DNA of 64,000 nt from Sarcocystis neurona (Eukaryota; Apicomplexa; Conoidasida; Eucoccidiorida; Sarcocystidae). How positions within the stretch are numbered: position 1 is the first letter of the stretch; every line of letters begins with the position of its first letter. Shown here piece by piece: positions 1 through 14,600 of this stretch. The notes below the pieces were generated by a model. The model had not been told where the DNA came from and did no database searches. It was given only the letters and a program-made list of their open reading frames with translations. Location: NCBI GenBank assembly GCA_000727475.1, contig KL647307.1:1784850-1848849 (forward strand), written 5' to 3'. The position numbers and the translations under genes were made by a program.

Positions 1-3000
1 TATATATATATGTATAGAGCAGCGTGTCGGCAGGGCCCAATATCGTATACAAGCTCCACGTTAGCCTAAGAGGGCTCCCGCTACAGCGATTTAGAGTTCT
101 AGCAGCTCCACAAGAGTTAACTGTGCCCACCGAAAGAGAAAGGTTGTCCACTGAAAACACTTGTACTGAAGTTGCAGTACAGGGTCGTCCACCAACCCAC
201 GTTTTGCCTTTTTACGGAAGTACACAGCACAGCGCGTCGGCATATCTAACCGTACAGGTCACGTAGGGCCTCCGACTGCGGTTTTCTGTGTCTCCTTTCG
301 GCTTACAGAACTGGCAGGCTGATAATCAGCCTAAGGGTCGTTTGTGTCACCCGCTCTTGGTGTATTTGTGGTATAACGCCCCTTGCAACCTGAGCAACTG
401 TACTGAAGCGCTCGGTCCCGTAGCGTCTTCGCCTCAACACACGTAGGCACTGTGTGTGTTGAAAGCGCTTTTCGGGGACACCCGCTTCACGGGTACCTCG
501 TATTCTGGCAACAGAGGGGAGCGCAACAAGAAGATAGAACAAAAATGAGCGCTGATATGGGCCTCAACAAAAAAATGCGTGGATCCCCCCGTAGCTAGAT
601 GTATCAATAACTGCGCACTGTGGGAAACGCACTTTTGCCCTTTTGTAGTTATCCACAATGGCCTTCCCCAACTCAGAGCCTCAGCGGCATTCAAAGCTCA
701 CACGTGTTTGCAGCTGAGTTCGCTAGAGTCTTCCGCCAGATTCTTCGGTTCGAAGGCTTGTGTGTTGTAAGCTCGAGAAACCCGTGTGTGTTTAAAAACT
801 ACTGCGCCGCTTTCGGAGGAGCTGCTGCAAATGAACAACAGATGCACCAGGTTCAGTGACGATCTGTCCTGACGATAAAACAAAGCAGATGTGGCAGTCT
901 GAAACCAGCAATACAGCTGTCTGCAGCAGGAAGAAACACCATTCATAGTTAGGTTGATCGTTCGTCGGCGCTAAGCAGCGGCTCCAGCAGAGCACTAATA
1001 TCATCGCTCAATATACGGATGTGTTGACGCGTGTAACCATGCTGCCTGCTGCTGCCGTTTTTCGCCTCTGAAACAAACGTATAACGGACATAGTTGTGTG
1101 CCGCATCTGAGGCAAAGCATTATTGTCCGTAATCCTACCGGTCAAAAACACTTGTCGCTCACACGATAGTATGCAACAGTTTGCGCAGAGGAAGTGATCA
1201 ATGCACCTGTTCAGTCTGTGCGCACACAGGAGGGTCTACTTCTCGCTAGCAGCAGTTCTCCGTCATTATCTAAAAATGTCTTATCACGACGGCAAACTCC
1301 CTCATTTATCTGTAGTTCCTGGTCAGTAAATGGAGTATTTCTTGCCCACCTTGCCGTATTCAGGTAGAAAGCGAGGCCTCAACGACAGTAGATGGGGGAA
1401 TCCGTATGACAGCAGAGCTTTCGGCAGGATATCTGCGGCATCCCAAATGAAGTAAAAGTCTTGGAGAAAGGAGACAGACCGAACTATACGCCTTTTCCAA
1501 GTTACTGTAGAAATCAAGCACCCTTTCGGGGTATGGCGCTTCATCGTCTACACACCCGTAGCCAATCCTTTCCGCGCGTACGAGGGTGACGGGACAAAGT
1601 TACCGGAACTCCACCAGCTGGTTACATGGCCATCTTGATAGAAACGAGAAGATGAAATTGTTACAGGGGGCTTCAGCTCAAACCCCTCAGCTGGTTTTGG
1701 CCTTTGATCACCAGATTACTATAGAACAGGGAATGCACGTCGCTTCTTTCTTCAGCATTGCTCGTGAAACGATAATATATTCGTTGCACACACTCCCACC
1801 CCCTGAGCTACAGCAGATCAGGCTAAGGAAGAAGCTACCTTGGTGCAGTGTTTCACTGAAGTGTACTTCTGCACCTGACTTCACTGCTGAAGTGGCTGTG
1901 GATCACGATTAATGAGATGGAATGTCCCCCGTGGTATACTGCCGCTCCCTCCCGGTTATCGATCGTTCGTGGCCGGCTAACCGTGTCCTGCACGGTTTAC
2001 GCCGAGCACTACTGCTTCTTAATAGTGATTTCATGGAGATTTAGAGAAAACACCGAGTCTCTACACGGCATAAGCCGTGTAAGTGCAAATATCGGTCCCT
2101 CCTGAGAACTAGACGAACACTGTGTGTGCACATTTTCCCTGTCGCGCAGGTGGCAGTGAACGAGACATCCGTACTGCTGATGTTATTGCGGTCCGCCTGT
2201 ATTTCTGTTGGCCACGCCACCATCGAACTAGTTCTGTGCATAACGTCGTAACGAATTTGCAGTAGACACTTTAGTAAACAGGATCTTGACCAGTAAACCA
2301 CATGCAGGTTGCCTGCCCGCTCCATGCCCAGAATCTTGCAGTCTCACGACTATCACTCGTCCGTCCGCTTCTCGTTTTATCGCCGCATCCCATGTCACAC
2401 CTTACGTAAAACAGCTCACACTCTCGTTGACTCGTAGCACTGCTTCGCTCACTGGGTGTGACCGCGGGCACCTGCCACACGAGGGGCGCGTGCAAATTCC
2501 CTACTTTGTTGTGCTCGAGTGTACGGGCAGATGCATTCGTTCAAACCAGCCTATGCCCTCTCTGCGTGCTCCGCAGGTGTTGGACGTGCCAGACGATTAT
2601 TTAGAGCGACCTCGGTATGCAGCGGTTTGATGGCTCCTGTACCCGCATTCAGAACCTGTTCTGGTACTGTATCTGCAACATCATCGCTCAAACGAGTAGA
2701 ACGACGATGGTTTTTTTAGCTACAGGCTAGCACGTAGTGGAGCAGGTTTCTGTTGAAGCAGGTGCTTTAGTGTCACAACAAGAAAAGCAAAACTGATTGC
2801 ACGTATATGAGGATCCTACGAACGTTTTTCTGTTTAAAGCCACCACCAAAAGGTTCTTTGGCAGAAATAATTTCTTCCACGCCTACGCGAACTTCGAATT
2901 GTTAATCTGCGTTGCCTGCTCCCATGGTGCAGAAACGTACGCTATCTTGCGTCCTGCCTTTCATGGCGACACAGTGCCCTACGGTTGGAAGCCCTACGGT

Positions 3001-5500
3001 TGAGAACGCAACTGTAGAGCTGGACCCGTCAGAGGGTGCAAGACGCGTAACCAGCTTGACTGAGGATGGGTGGCTGGCTGAGACAGGATATTACACGTGA
3101 AGCTTGCGCGTTTATACTACAGGCATTGGCACCTCTGTCACGTAGTGCTACCGTCATTGGAGGCGGTGTGCGCGGGAGGAAGAAATCATTCTCCGTTGTA
3201 CGTGGTCCTCAATGTAGGATTTCGACCGCTGTTCTTTGTTCCAGTTGACAACAACGTTCAACGACTTCACTCCCAACTTGTCGTCAGGTGTCTCACGAAA
3301 CACGGAATGGTAGACGCAGCAGGCGACTTCAGTGTCAAGTTCTATTGATGAGGCCTGTAGATCCACTCTTGTTTGAGAGAGGGAAAGTCGGAGAATATCA
3401 GTGATAACCTTCTGCGATCAGCAGAAATTGATAGGTGACAGAAGCCTGTCGTATTTGACAGAGGGACAACGCAACAACACGCGGTCTATCTTTCTGCTCT
3501 CGTGCAGTGTGACAACTGACGGGTAGCTTTACCTGTCTTCTCCTTGTGAAAGACCACTAAAAATGTGCCACGCACACTGTGCCACGGGCAAGGAAGCCAA
3601 CCGCGCACGCCGTATTATTATCTATGTGAGGGCAGCTACGCACGCTTACAAATCTGTACATATTTCGTGTATTGACGATGAGGCTTCCGAAGTTAGGGTC
3701 AGTTCGCCTGTAAGTCTTACAATCTTTTCACGGCGTTTCCTCGCTGAACCCGCAGTACTAGGGCCTTTCACCAAGACGTAGGAGTTTTTTCTTTACCGGA
3801 GTGCGTCGTGTCTACTGATTCGCATGACTTGAATTCTCTCTCTCGTGCCGTGTCTGAAACTTGCCTCCGCTTGAGGTCGTAATTCCAGTCAGCTAGGGAA
3901 ACGTTAGTGTGCACCAACATTTGCGCACGGTTACTGATGGAATCAGGTATGGTCAAAGACGCACAAGCGTTCTCCTGGGTTGCCTGCGGTTTTGAATCGT
4001 GTGATTATCCATTTGTCGAGGCCGCTTTCATCCTGCGCGTTGAGTCTCGTATGTTACCCTCCCCCAAAATCGCTTTTTCTTTGTGCTGATGTGTGCCCCC
4101 TTGAGGGCAGCTGGTTCCGCGTCTCCTGCAAGTTGTGCCAGATTGGGACAAATCATTCGCTAGTCCGGTCACCTGCCGTAGTCAACTGCTGATGCTACTT
4201 TAGCTGCGACTGGAGCAAAGATGTGCGATCCACAAGGGTTCCAGGGTGACGAGACTGTTCCACCTACTGCACAATACTGTCGACGGGTGAACCTGCGTTT
4301 CATCACTAACAACTGGTACGGTTTGTAGAGGCCGGTGATGCGGTGCTTCGCTGGTGGCTCCAGTTACAGTAGGGAAACCGAGGTCAGCGAAGCGGCTGCC
4401 GGCTTCGTGCTACACGCTACAACTCAAGTGGTACCTAGTAGGCTGCAATTTGTTTTTCGTGGCGTTCCTCTGAGGTTATTGACGTGCTGCGGGTGCTCCT
4501 GTGAACTTGTTTGCTTTGGACGAAGTGGGCATTGCTCTTGATTTCATCTGCGCTGCAGACGGGGCTTGGCTGCGCTGTGCACAGTTCGCTTCAGTGTTGC
4601 GGTAGGCGTTGCTGCCTCACCGTTGTCGCTGTTCTTTAGAGGTTGCTGTAGCCGTTGCCCTGCCGTTGTGCATGAACAAGTGAGGACCTGCCCTTGGCGT
4701 TTGTGTATGCGGCTTGCGATGTGACTATCCTCCTCGTGTACGTACACCGTATGCAGTGGACATCCGTGAGTATGCGTTATGTGCAAGGTAATTCTTTAGG
4801 GAGACATTTATGCAGTTATGCACAACGACAGAAAAAATTCAGTGGTCTAATGAGTGTCTCCAGCACCCGCCCACCACCGCACTTTTCCGTTTCGGCATGC
4901 ATGCGCTTGTCTTGTCCTGCTGCGGAACTTCAGGTCGGGAGCCGCACACCACCGGAGGTATCTGCTTGGTGGTGGCACCTGGTGCTCTTTGTTATCCTTC
5001 TTTTACTTCAAGCGCGGAAGGCGCAGTGGGACAGCTTTCTACTTGTCTTGTCGCTGTGCATCACAAGTCAGACGGAGCGAGAAAGTAGACTTTTTCTTGT
5101 GTGTTGTCGCCATCCAATATGCATGACCACCAACCAGCAGAAGAGAACAGTCGCTGCGCGAGAACCGCATCTTCAGATCTTTGACAGTCCCAGACAACCG
5201 CGGCAGCACGTCCGAAAGTCCGCGGTTGCCCTGTATTCTTCGCCACAGATGTGTAGTAGATCTTGGCGAGTCAAAGAATATATGGGACCACCTACGAAGA
5301 GTGCAAACCCGTGTATGTGTCGCTTCCATGTCTGTGTCGCCAGGGAGGTTTTGTGGCTTAAAACCAGGAGACATCGTACAGAGGACGATATCCCTCTTTC
5401 TTACAGAAAAAAACGCTTAGGAGGTTCTTCAGGCGTGCAGGGGTGTACGGGGCCGAGCAGTACCAGCTGACGAACACTCCAGTGTAGTTCTATACGTGAT
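1..5500. other. repeat-poor tract with broken protein-like frames, no confident gene
   Basis: This stretch has balanced composition and almost none of the trinucleotide or TATG repeats that fill the rest of the window. Several short frames read like protein but are broken by stops or shift frame, for example around 1586-1912, 2912-3100, 3097-3348, 3907-4089, 4500-4620 and the 258-residue open frame at 4694-5470. I recognise no family in any of them and could not chain them with splice sites. It could be introns and exons of an unknown gene, a decayed gene, or unique non-coding DNA upstream of the primase gene. Confidence 0.35.
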
Positions 5501-5532
5501 TGCTTGCGTGTAACAGCCAGCAGACGATAAGT

Positions 5533-5611
5533 ATGCAGCGCCTGCAGCAGCTGGATGAGGCCATCCCTCACGATGGATTCGTCGAAGATAAAGACTTGCT
5601 CTTTTACTATG
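5533..5611 (+). CDS. PRI1: primase exon 1 (start codon)
   Basis: Starts ATG CAG CGC and encodes 26 residues ending LLFYY, then one base (G) before a gtaaac donor. That G joins the AC opening exon 2 to make Asp, giving YYDKLFPF, the usual YY-x-x-LFP junction near the PriS N-terminus. Confidence 0.9.
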
Positions 5612-8600
5612 GTAAACTGCGTTGCGCCCTATACTTTCCGCCAGTGCGGGTACTTCTGTATTTTCGCGGATATATGTATGCAGTTTTTCTGCGCGCGCTT
5701 ATCCTCGTGCTTTCCTGTGTTCGTGGGTGTCTCTGCAGTATCTCTATAGTTACATCTGCATGCTATTCGCTATCGCCTAGTCAGTTACCATTGTACACAT
5801 ACGCTTGTGCATGTGTTTTCCGTACATATATATATATATATACACCCATACTCCTCCGTACCTTAGCGCGTGACTACGCTTCCGTACGTATAAAAGACAC
5901 GTACAATTTGCTAAAGACGCGACCTGCTGGGCGTCTTCTGCCTTGTTTGTACACACGCATGTATAATTGATCTACCTGTATATGCGTCTATGAGATTTCC
6001 GCACGGCTACGCATACACCGATAACGTCTGCCTGTTTTCATCAGATTTCCCCCGTGCAACCGCGGAGCACATGTGTGCCTCTGCGTATAGGGGAACTTTA
6101 GAAGAAGAGCCACTTTCCCACAGTGAAGAACTGACGAAATACCCCTAACAGTCTTTCTGACAAGCTCCTTATCACCGTAGATGTGAATCCTCCGTAAACA
6201 AAGACAGGGAGGCCCACTGCAGTACGCGTGTGAAAATGCCTGGCATTACATCTGCGCACCTGGTTTCCTCTGTGTGACAAGCATGTACGTGCATTTCTAC
6301 AGAGCTACCCCGTGTTGCTCAGTGCAGCTCTGCACATATGTGCCGCGTACCAAACTATGGTTTCGTCCCTTCTTGTGTAGCTGTTTCCCTCCTCATCCTC
6401 TTTCTCTCGCTCGTTCTCTCCCTCTCTACGAATACACCTATATACGTATGTATATATGTGTATGTGTATGCAGGTGCTAGGTTGGCTGTGACGGTTCTGC
6501 GCGTGGACACTCGTACGTAGCGGTACCTACCTCCGTATATCTCCATTGCAGTCGTGCAGCGTGTCTGTACAGCCCTGCTGCACCAGCTCGACACGCCAGC
6601 TGCAGTGCCTGTACACCTCTTCTCCACTAGTAGCTGCGTGGCGCGCTGGCAAGGCTGTTAAAACGGATTGTGTGGCCACCTGTGCTGCAGGTCCCCTCCC
6701 CAATCCCGAGAGCCAGCTACCCCCATCTAACCCTGTACATGCCTGTATACTTATCTATCTATATATCTGTCTATTTGCGTATCAATATATGTATCTATCT
6801 GTATAACTGTATAGATATGTCTATGTATAACTATCTACCGACACGCCTGTGCATCTGCATCTGTTTGTGACTACACCCGTCTGTCTACCTATATATCTAT
6901 TTATCTGTGTCTCTGCCGTCCGTGAGATTTCTTGTATATCTCGTTTGCTGCAAGTGGAACTGCCGTCGTTCCACCCGCGGCGACTGCAGGCCGTCATCAC
7001 GCCGTTCGTACACCGAGTCAGAACACAGAGAAAGAGGAGAAAGTTGCATTTCCAGTCTTGCGCAGTCTCTTTATTTCTTCTTCTTCAGTTATTAGCTTTC
7101 TTTACGTCTGTGTGTGTGTGTCCCTCTTCTTTGTTCTTCTCTTTCTCTCTGTCTCTCTCTGCGTATGTGGATATCAGGGGAAATGATGGCGTGAACCTTG
7201 TGCTAAAGCCAGCTTTTCTGTGTACACTCTTCGTCGGACTTTCTGCACGTTCCCTTCTTCTGCCACCAGCAGCTGACAGTGCAGTTTCTCGTTTCTGCTG
7301 CAGATAACAATTCTTGAAGCACGCTTTGCTCTGAGCACCAGCCGCTTCTTCCTGCTGCCTGCTGCTGCTTTGCGGCTGCCCTGCTGATCCTCTCTCTTTT
7401 CCTCCGCACGCGGACCTTGCCCGCCGCTTCACTGGCCTGCTGCAGCTCGTCAATTCTCCGCTGCTTCACTGCCTTGTTGCTGGAGTGGCTCTTGGTGCTC
7501 GTAAACTTCTCTGCGCCTCCTGCTGCTGTACACGCGGCCTCGCTGTTGCGGCTGCGCTCCTCTGTTACTCTTCGTTTCTGTTACTGTAGACGCTGCTATT
7601 GCTGACCTTCTACTACACGTTTTCTGCCGGACTTCTGTGTTGCTTCAGACGCTGCAGTTGCTGATCTCCTACGATACCTTTTCTGCTCGGCGTTTCTGTT
7701 GGTGTAGACCCTGCTGTTGCTGTTCTTCTACCAGCCACTATCTGCTGGACTTCTCTGTTGCTGTAGGCGCTGTGACTGCTGGTCCTCTGTTCCTACCTCG
7801 CTGCTGTACTTCATTGTTGCTGCAGAGGCCGCTTTTGCAGCAGATCTTCTGCTGTTCGTTCGGTGGCCAAGTTTTCTGGCGGGCCGGAAGCTGCTTTTGC
7901 TGCCGGTCTGCCCTTTTTCCGGTGCCCTGCATGCGACGACGGGTGTGCTGTTTTTTTTAATGGGATGGCTTTTGTCGCAGAAAAAACACACACACGCACA
8001 CTGCTGCTGCTGCTGCGGGTCGCCGTAGGTGATCTCTCTCTTCGCTGCTTCCTTGTTTTTGCCTCTCTTCTTCCTGTCATGCCGCCACAGACAAACTCTT
8101 CCCGTTCCGGGAGCTCTCGCTCTGGCTTACCTACGGCAATCAGTCGCATTTACCCGAGAGCGAGACGAACGACCCTCTGTTCTTCGCTAAGCGTGAGATC
8201 TGTCTCACCTGCAGGCGTCCTGCAGCAGCCGCACGCGCTGGCCGAGGCAGCAGCAACAGCACGGGAGATCGGGGCAGCAGCACCGACGAGTTCTTCGTTC
8301 GTTGGCAGGTACGCACACGTCTTCATGTGGAAGAGTCACACGCTCACAGACGCGCTTCCTTTCCTCGTGAAAGACTGAAATGGACTCTTCCCTTCTTCCC
8401 ACAAGGAAATAGGCGCGCGCCGGAGCACGCTTGCCACAAAAGAAAAGGTGCTCTTCTCCTGCTGTCTATCGGATCGGCGTTGCGGCTTCGCGTCTACTAT
8501 CACAGCGTCAACACATTTGCATAACAGGGTGCCTGACTTTGTATGGATTAGCGTAGGTATACATATCTTTCCTCTCTCTTTCTTCCGCGGTATATCTGCT

Positions 8601-11600
8601 TTTCCAGCGACTTCTCTCTCCACCTGTCTGTACACCTATTTGCATCAATCTGTCTATCTCTCTATGTACATGTATACGGATTTGTGTCTGCCTGTCTATC
8701 TGTCTATCTCCCTGTGTACATAGGTATATATATGCATACACATACATATTTGTCTCTTCCTCCCATATGTCTGTCCTCGTATTTTTCTCTATCTGTGTAT
8801 ATATATATATATATCTGTATGTGTTGACTGTTGTGAAGCGGCTGCAGCAGGCGCCGCTGAGCAAGACGGCTAGGAGCGGCGACAGAAGCAGCAGCGCCTC
8901 AGTCGATTCTTGCAGCTTGCTTTCGTCGTATACACACATTTTCCCCTTTCTGTTGTTTTCTTCCTCTTTGTGTGCATTTCCGCCGTTTCTCCACTTTTTT
9001 GCCTCCTCCTTCCCGCTTTCTTCCTTCTTCGTTTCGTTTCCCTCCCTCTCTCTGTCGCTCCCTCGCGCTCTCCAACGTGTCTGTACCTCTCTTTGAGTTC
9101 CACCTCGAAGAGTTTTAGACAGCGGTCGTGTGCTGCAGCGCGACAGGCCCGAGAAGAAAGTCTTTCTCTGTTCAACTGCCTTGTGCAGTCGTTTTCGATG
9201 TGCGCGACGCTCCACGCCTCTCCATCTCCTTCTCGTTCATCTTCCCTCTGCTGCGACAGCTACAGCACTGCTCTCCTGCCACAGCTCTGATCTGCTGCTG
9301 CTGCTGCTGTACTGTCTACCACTGCTGCATTGCTCTGCTACTGCTGGATCGGTCTGCTGCCGCTGCTGTACGTGTGTGCTGCCTTATGCGGGTGTAGCTG
9401 TGTAGTACTGCTGTTGCTTTTCGTAGAGCAGTGGGGCAGCAGGCGCTCGTGTTCATCTGATCCTGCTGCGGCTGTCGGAGTGTACCGTCTCCTCTACGTC
9501 ATTGAATACTTGGCGCTGCTCTTGCTGCAGGGAGTCGCTGTGCGGACGAGCTGCTGCGTCCCGCTGCAGCAGCTGCTGCTGCTGTCAAGCCTGGTTCTCT
9601 GTTACAGCGTTTGCTCGTAGCCGTGCTGCCTCATTTTCTCTCTCTGTCTCTCTCTCTCGCGACCAGCACCCTGCTATTGAAGCTGATTAATATGGAAGTC
9701 CTCGATTCTTCCCCGTTGACATAAGAGGCCAGCGGTACATCCTCTGTTTTCGCTGTTTAAATCCTGTGCCTTCCGCCTTCTGGGCGCATGCAGCAGCCGC
9801 CATTTCTGCTCATTCGCTGCAGCGTCGCGCCTTGTCGATGTACTGCTGCTTACTATCTCTATCGCAGACCTGCTAGCCTGCTGACATTCCTTCTCGAGGA
9901 CTGAAACAACCACCAGGACGGTTGTTGCCCCCTTTCGTCTCCTGCTGCTGCCGTTCGCTGCTGCTGCGGGTTCAACTTTTTGATGCTGCAGTGCTGCTTC
10001 GTGTCTTCGCTCCTGCCGCTGCTGTCACTGGTGGCTGCCATAGGTTCCTGTTTGCCGCTGCTGCCTCCCCCCTTTGCCGCTGCTGCTGCTGCTGCCCTAC
10101 CTCCGGAACTCTCTGCAGGGGTGCGGCCGCCAGCGCTGCTCGTGTATGCGCTACTTCGACCCGTGCCGCTGCTGCTGCTGCTCGTCTTTCTCCTGTTGAT
10201 GCCAGCTTTGTTGCTGCTGCACTTCTTCTGTGCGCGAGTGTTTCTGCAGTCTTTTCGCACCGTCGAAGCGTTGAAGGAACGCCTGAAGGACATGAGCGAC
10301 CTTGTTACTTTCAAGTTTGATATAGGTGCCGTCTACTCTCTTCCTGTCTCCGAGAAGGACTGTTTTCCTACTGGATTCAAAGCAGGACAGAAGGTCAGTT
10401 TTTATTCTGCGACCATGACTCTGCTGCTGCTCCTGCTCTCTCCTCTTTTCGTTTCTCTGCTGTCTTCTCTATCAACGCGCTCTTTCTCCGGCAAGCAAAC
10501 GTGTGCTTTGCAGGTCCTCCTCCTCGCAGTGTCCCCTCCCCTTACCCCCCTCTTCCCCCCCTGTGTCTCTGCGTTCTCACTTCACACCTCCACGGAGAAA
10601 AAGTGTAACTTTTCCCCCCCCGTCCCTGCTGCAGCAGCAGCCGCGCACCACCCTGCATGGATACGCTTGTGTGTGTGTGGACGCACATACGAGAAGTATT
10701 CGTCCTGAACTCTCTGCATGCCCGAGCGCGTGTCGCTGTGTGAAAGGATATGGAAACGGGCAGATAGAAAGTAACAGAGGAAAAACGAACAGGCAGATAG
10801 AGAGACGCACTGGGCTAACAGAGAGGAGGAGACGAGACGCTGCTTTTTGTCGGGAAAGAGAGGGAGACAGCAACGGAATGCAGGCCAGAGAGACAGCTGT
10901 GATGTACAGACACTTCAAAAGGGGGATGGAGTAGCGATAAATATCTGATGGACGTCGATCCTCTGTACCTGCAGACATCTAGACACGCATGTCTATGTGT
11001 GTGTGTCTGTGTGTGTGTGCGTGTCTATATCTCCTTCTGTGGGCTTGTGAGTGTCTGTTCATACATTTCTGTAGCCAACACAAAATTTTTTGATCAGCCG
11101 CATGTGCTGGACTCTCGATTCGACGCTGCCTCCGTGCACCTGCAGCCCCGCCCTGTTTGCGTAGGAGGAGTATTCTCCTCTTCATTTTCTCTTTCTTCTA
11201 TGGCAGGATATGGACGCTGTCTTGGGCGAGTAAGTCTGTGTAGGCAGTCTGCCCACACCCGTAGGCTCTTTGCGTCGTTAAGCTGCATAAAAGTTTTTCC
11301 CAGCACAAAGGCTTCAACAAACAACCTTTTCCCCAGGCAGACACACAGACTCATACATACGTACATCTACATATATGTATATATATATATATGTATATAG
11401 ATATACAAACGTGTGTGCACACACACACACACATATGTGTATGCATACGTTAACACGTGCATATCTACATATATACACACACACGTGTGCCCACCCGTTG
11501 ATACACACATATATGCATACACACATGCGCTCATATACGTCCATATATACATGTCAATACACACATCTATATATATACATATATCGATACGTACGTACAT

Positions 11601-14600
11601 ATATACACATACATGGATCTTTCGATCCACACACACGTACACGTATACGTACGTATACCGGTACATACATACAGCCCTCCATACATACACAAATATACAT
11701 ACACATATATATGCATATACATATATATATGTATATATATATGTATATACAAACGTATCCCAGTGCACATATATATATATATATATGCATCTGCCCACTT
11801 ATCCATGGATACGTAATATATCGGTACATACATACAGACATTCATACACACATACACACATATACATACATAAGTATATACATGTATATATATGTGCGTA
11901 TACGTACATACATACATACATACACGCATACATACATACACGTATCCGTCCATCCATCCATGCATATGTCCATACATACATAGGTATATCCATACACACA
12001 TACATACGTGCACGTACATACGTCCGCACACATATACAGACATGTGCCCATACACACATACATACATATATATCCATACACGTATACATACATATATCTC
12101 TATATACACATATACATACATATATATTTATACACATATACCTACATATATATCCGTACACATATGTACACATATTCTCATACGCATATACATACGTATC
12201 TCCATACACATATACGTACCTGTCTCCAAACAAATATTCGCACAAGTCCATACATAAATTCATATGTCCATACACCCCTACTACATACGTATGGCCATAT
12301 ACATAGGTACATACATATGTCCATACATGTATACATATGTCCACATATATGTATATGCATGTGTCCACACACCTCTATACTATACACGTATGTCTATATA
12401 CCTCTATACATCCATATGTCGATATACACATATCTTCGTACTTGTAGATATATGTATGCACATTCATACGTACATACGTGCATGCATTTATACATATATG
12501 TGTAGCTAGCTACATATGTCCACACAGACAAATACGTACGTATATCCATACACATATATACATACGTACATTCATCTGAACATATGTCCATACATTATAG
12601 ATATGTCCACACATATACACGTACATATGTGCACACTTATATACATCCATTTGTCCATCTATACACCTGTCCATCTACACATATACGTACGTATGTCCCT
12701 TTTCCCCTATATATATATATCCATAGACGTGTACACGTACGTATGTCGATATACATATATACATCAGCAGAAGCAGGTCGATCGCTTTTTTGTTGAAGAG
12801 TTGTCTGTGGAGGAGACAGCGGGGCCGGTGTAGAGACACCTTGGAGGTACGAGGAAAAGCGAAGGGAAGTCTCTTATATAGGCACAACTGCAGACCCGCT
12901 TTTCTCGTACAGAAGAGAAGAATACGGATGGAAGCCCTCCTTCCAGAAGTTCCCCTGGCAAGTGAGGAACTCCAAAGTTTGCAGAAGATATACCGTTGTC
13001 TTCCTCGCACTCTCGCGCGCGCGACACCCGCCTTTCTTCGGTTGACAACCTCTGCAGCCACGTGCTGCTGCCTCTTCTGCTCTCTTCTTCTCGCTGCTGT
13101 TCCTGCTGCAGGAACTCGTCTTCGACATCGACATGAACGACTACGACGATATACGCACCTGCTGCAAGGACAAGCAAGTCTGCAAGAAATGCTGGTGCGT
13201 AGCACGTGTGTCTCTTCGCTCCGGATTAATTCTCTTGATCACCTCGAAGCCTTCGTCTCGACCGCGTTTCTCCCTTCTTCGTGCCCTCTGTGTGTATGTG
13301 GCGCTCCTCTCTTCTCCTCCACTGCCTCTCTTCTCTCTGCGTGTTTCTGTCTTCTGCTGAGGGACCGGCTTTTTTTCTGCGTCTTCGCGAGCCGCACGCG
13401 CAACCTGCCAGTTTTCTCTGCCCTCCACAGGCTCCTCTCCTCTTCCTGCTACTCCTCTTCTGCTGTCCTTCTCGCTCTTCAGTTTTGGGTCTTCCTTTGC
13501 TTCTTCCGCTCTTTCTGTGGCGCATCGCCCTTTCTCCTTTTCTCCACGCTGTTTGTGCTGCCCTTCCTCATTGCAGCCTCCTCCTGTCCTCCTCCTGTCT
13601 TCTCTTCTTCTGTCTATTCTCTTCTTCTTCTTCTTCGTGGTCTTCGTCTCTCGTTCGACTTCTCCTTCTCTTTTTCGTCTTCTTCTCGTCTTTTTTGTCC
13701 TCTTCCGTCTCGTTTTCTTCTCTTCTTCTTCTTCCGCCTTCTCCTCCTCCTCCTCGCCCCCCGGTTCTCTTCTGCTGTTCCTCTTCCTTCTCTTCTTCTT
13801 CTTCTGTTGCTTCCTTCTCCGCTGCTTCTTCTTTTCCTCACCCCCACGGTCTTCTTGTATTTCTGCCTCTTTTCTCCTTCGTGTACTTCGCTGACCTCCG
13901 CTAGTTCGATCTGCTGCAGAGCCTTGCACGAAGGCTCGTCAGCAACAGAGGGGCGAACTCGTATGCAGGTTCGTCGCCGAAAAGCTCGAGGAAAGACGTC
14001 GCAAAAATGTCCACGTTGAAGGCGAGGGAGCTCACATGCAGACGGCACTTCCGCCCCACGGAAAGATAGAGAACGAAGAAGGCAGAAATAGAGAGGATAA
14101 AGGGAGAAAAAAGGAAAGCAACACAGCAAGAGAGGGGGAGAGGGACAAAGCGAAGAAAAGAAGGAAAAGGAGACACAAACAGAGAAAGAGAGAAAGACAA
14201 AAAAGGAGGGGGAGAAAACGCTTGTAGCGGAGATCGAGGAGGAGGTCGGACGCCGCTCTGACTGAAGAAAGGAGAAGGACAGAAGGAGAGCAAAAAACTC
14301 GAAAGGCAGGGGAGAAAGGGAAGGGAAACGGTAGGAAGAGAATTGGGAGATAAAGGCGGATACACGGAGAGGGGGAAAAGAGAAAGTACAGAGAAAGAAG
14401 TTGAGGAGAAATAAGAGAATGAATTAGAGGGGACCGAAGAGAGGAAATGAGAAAAAAAGTAGGGATCACAAAGGAGGGCGAAACAAGTAAACGAGCAAGA
14501 AGAAAAGGACGGAGAAAAGTAGCGGAGAGAAAAGAGAAAGTTTGTGGTATTTGCTCGTCGTGTTGGGCGCTGTGAACTGCATGCAGGCGCTTCTTAGAGT

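Noticed and set aside
11374..12500. Long open frames (up to 297 codons) on both strands
   Set aside because: All come from ATAC/ATGT simple repeats; composition is Tyr/Ile/His/Thr only and frames are open on both strands.
12790..14019. 409-codon plus frame
   Set aside because: It crosses primase intron 3, exon 4 in the wrong frame and a polypyrimidine intron; composition is Ser/Leu/Phe from C/T repeats.
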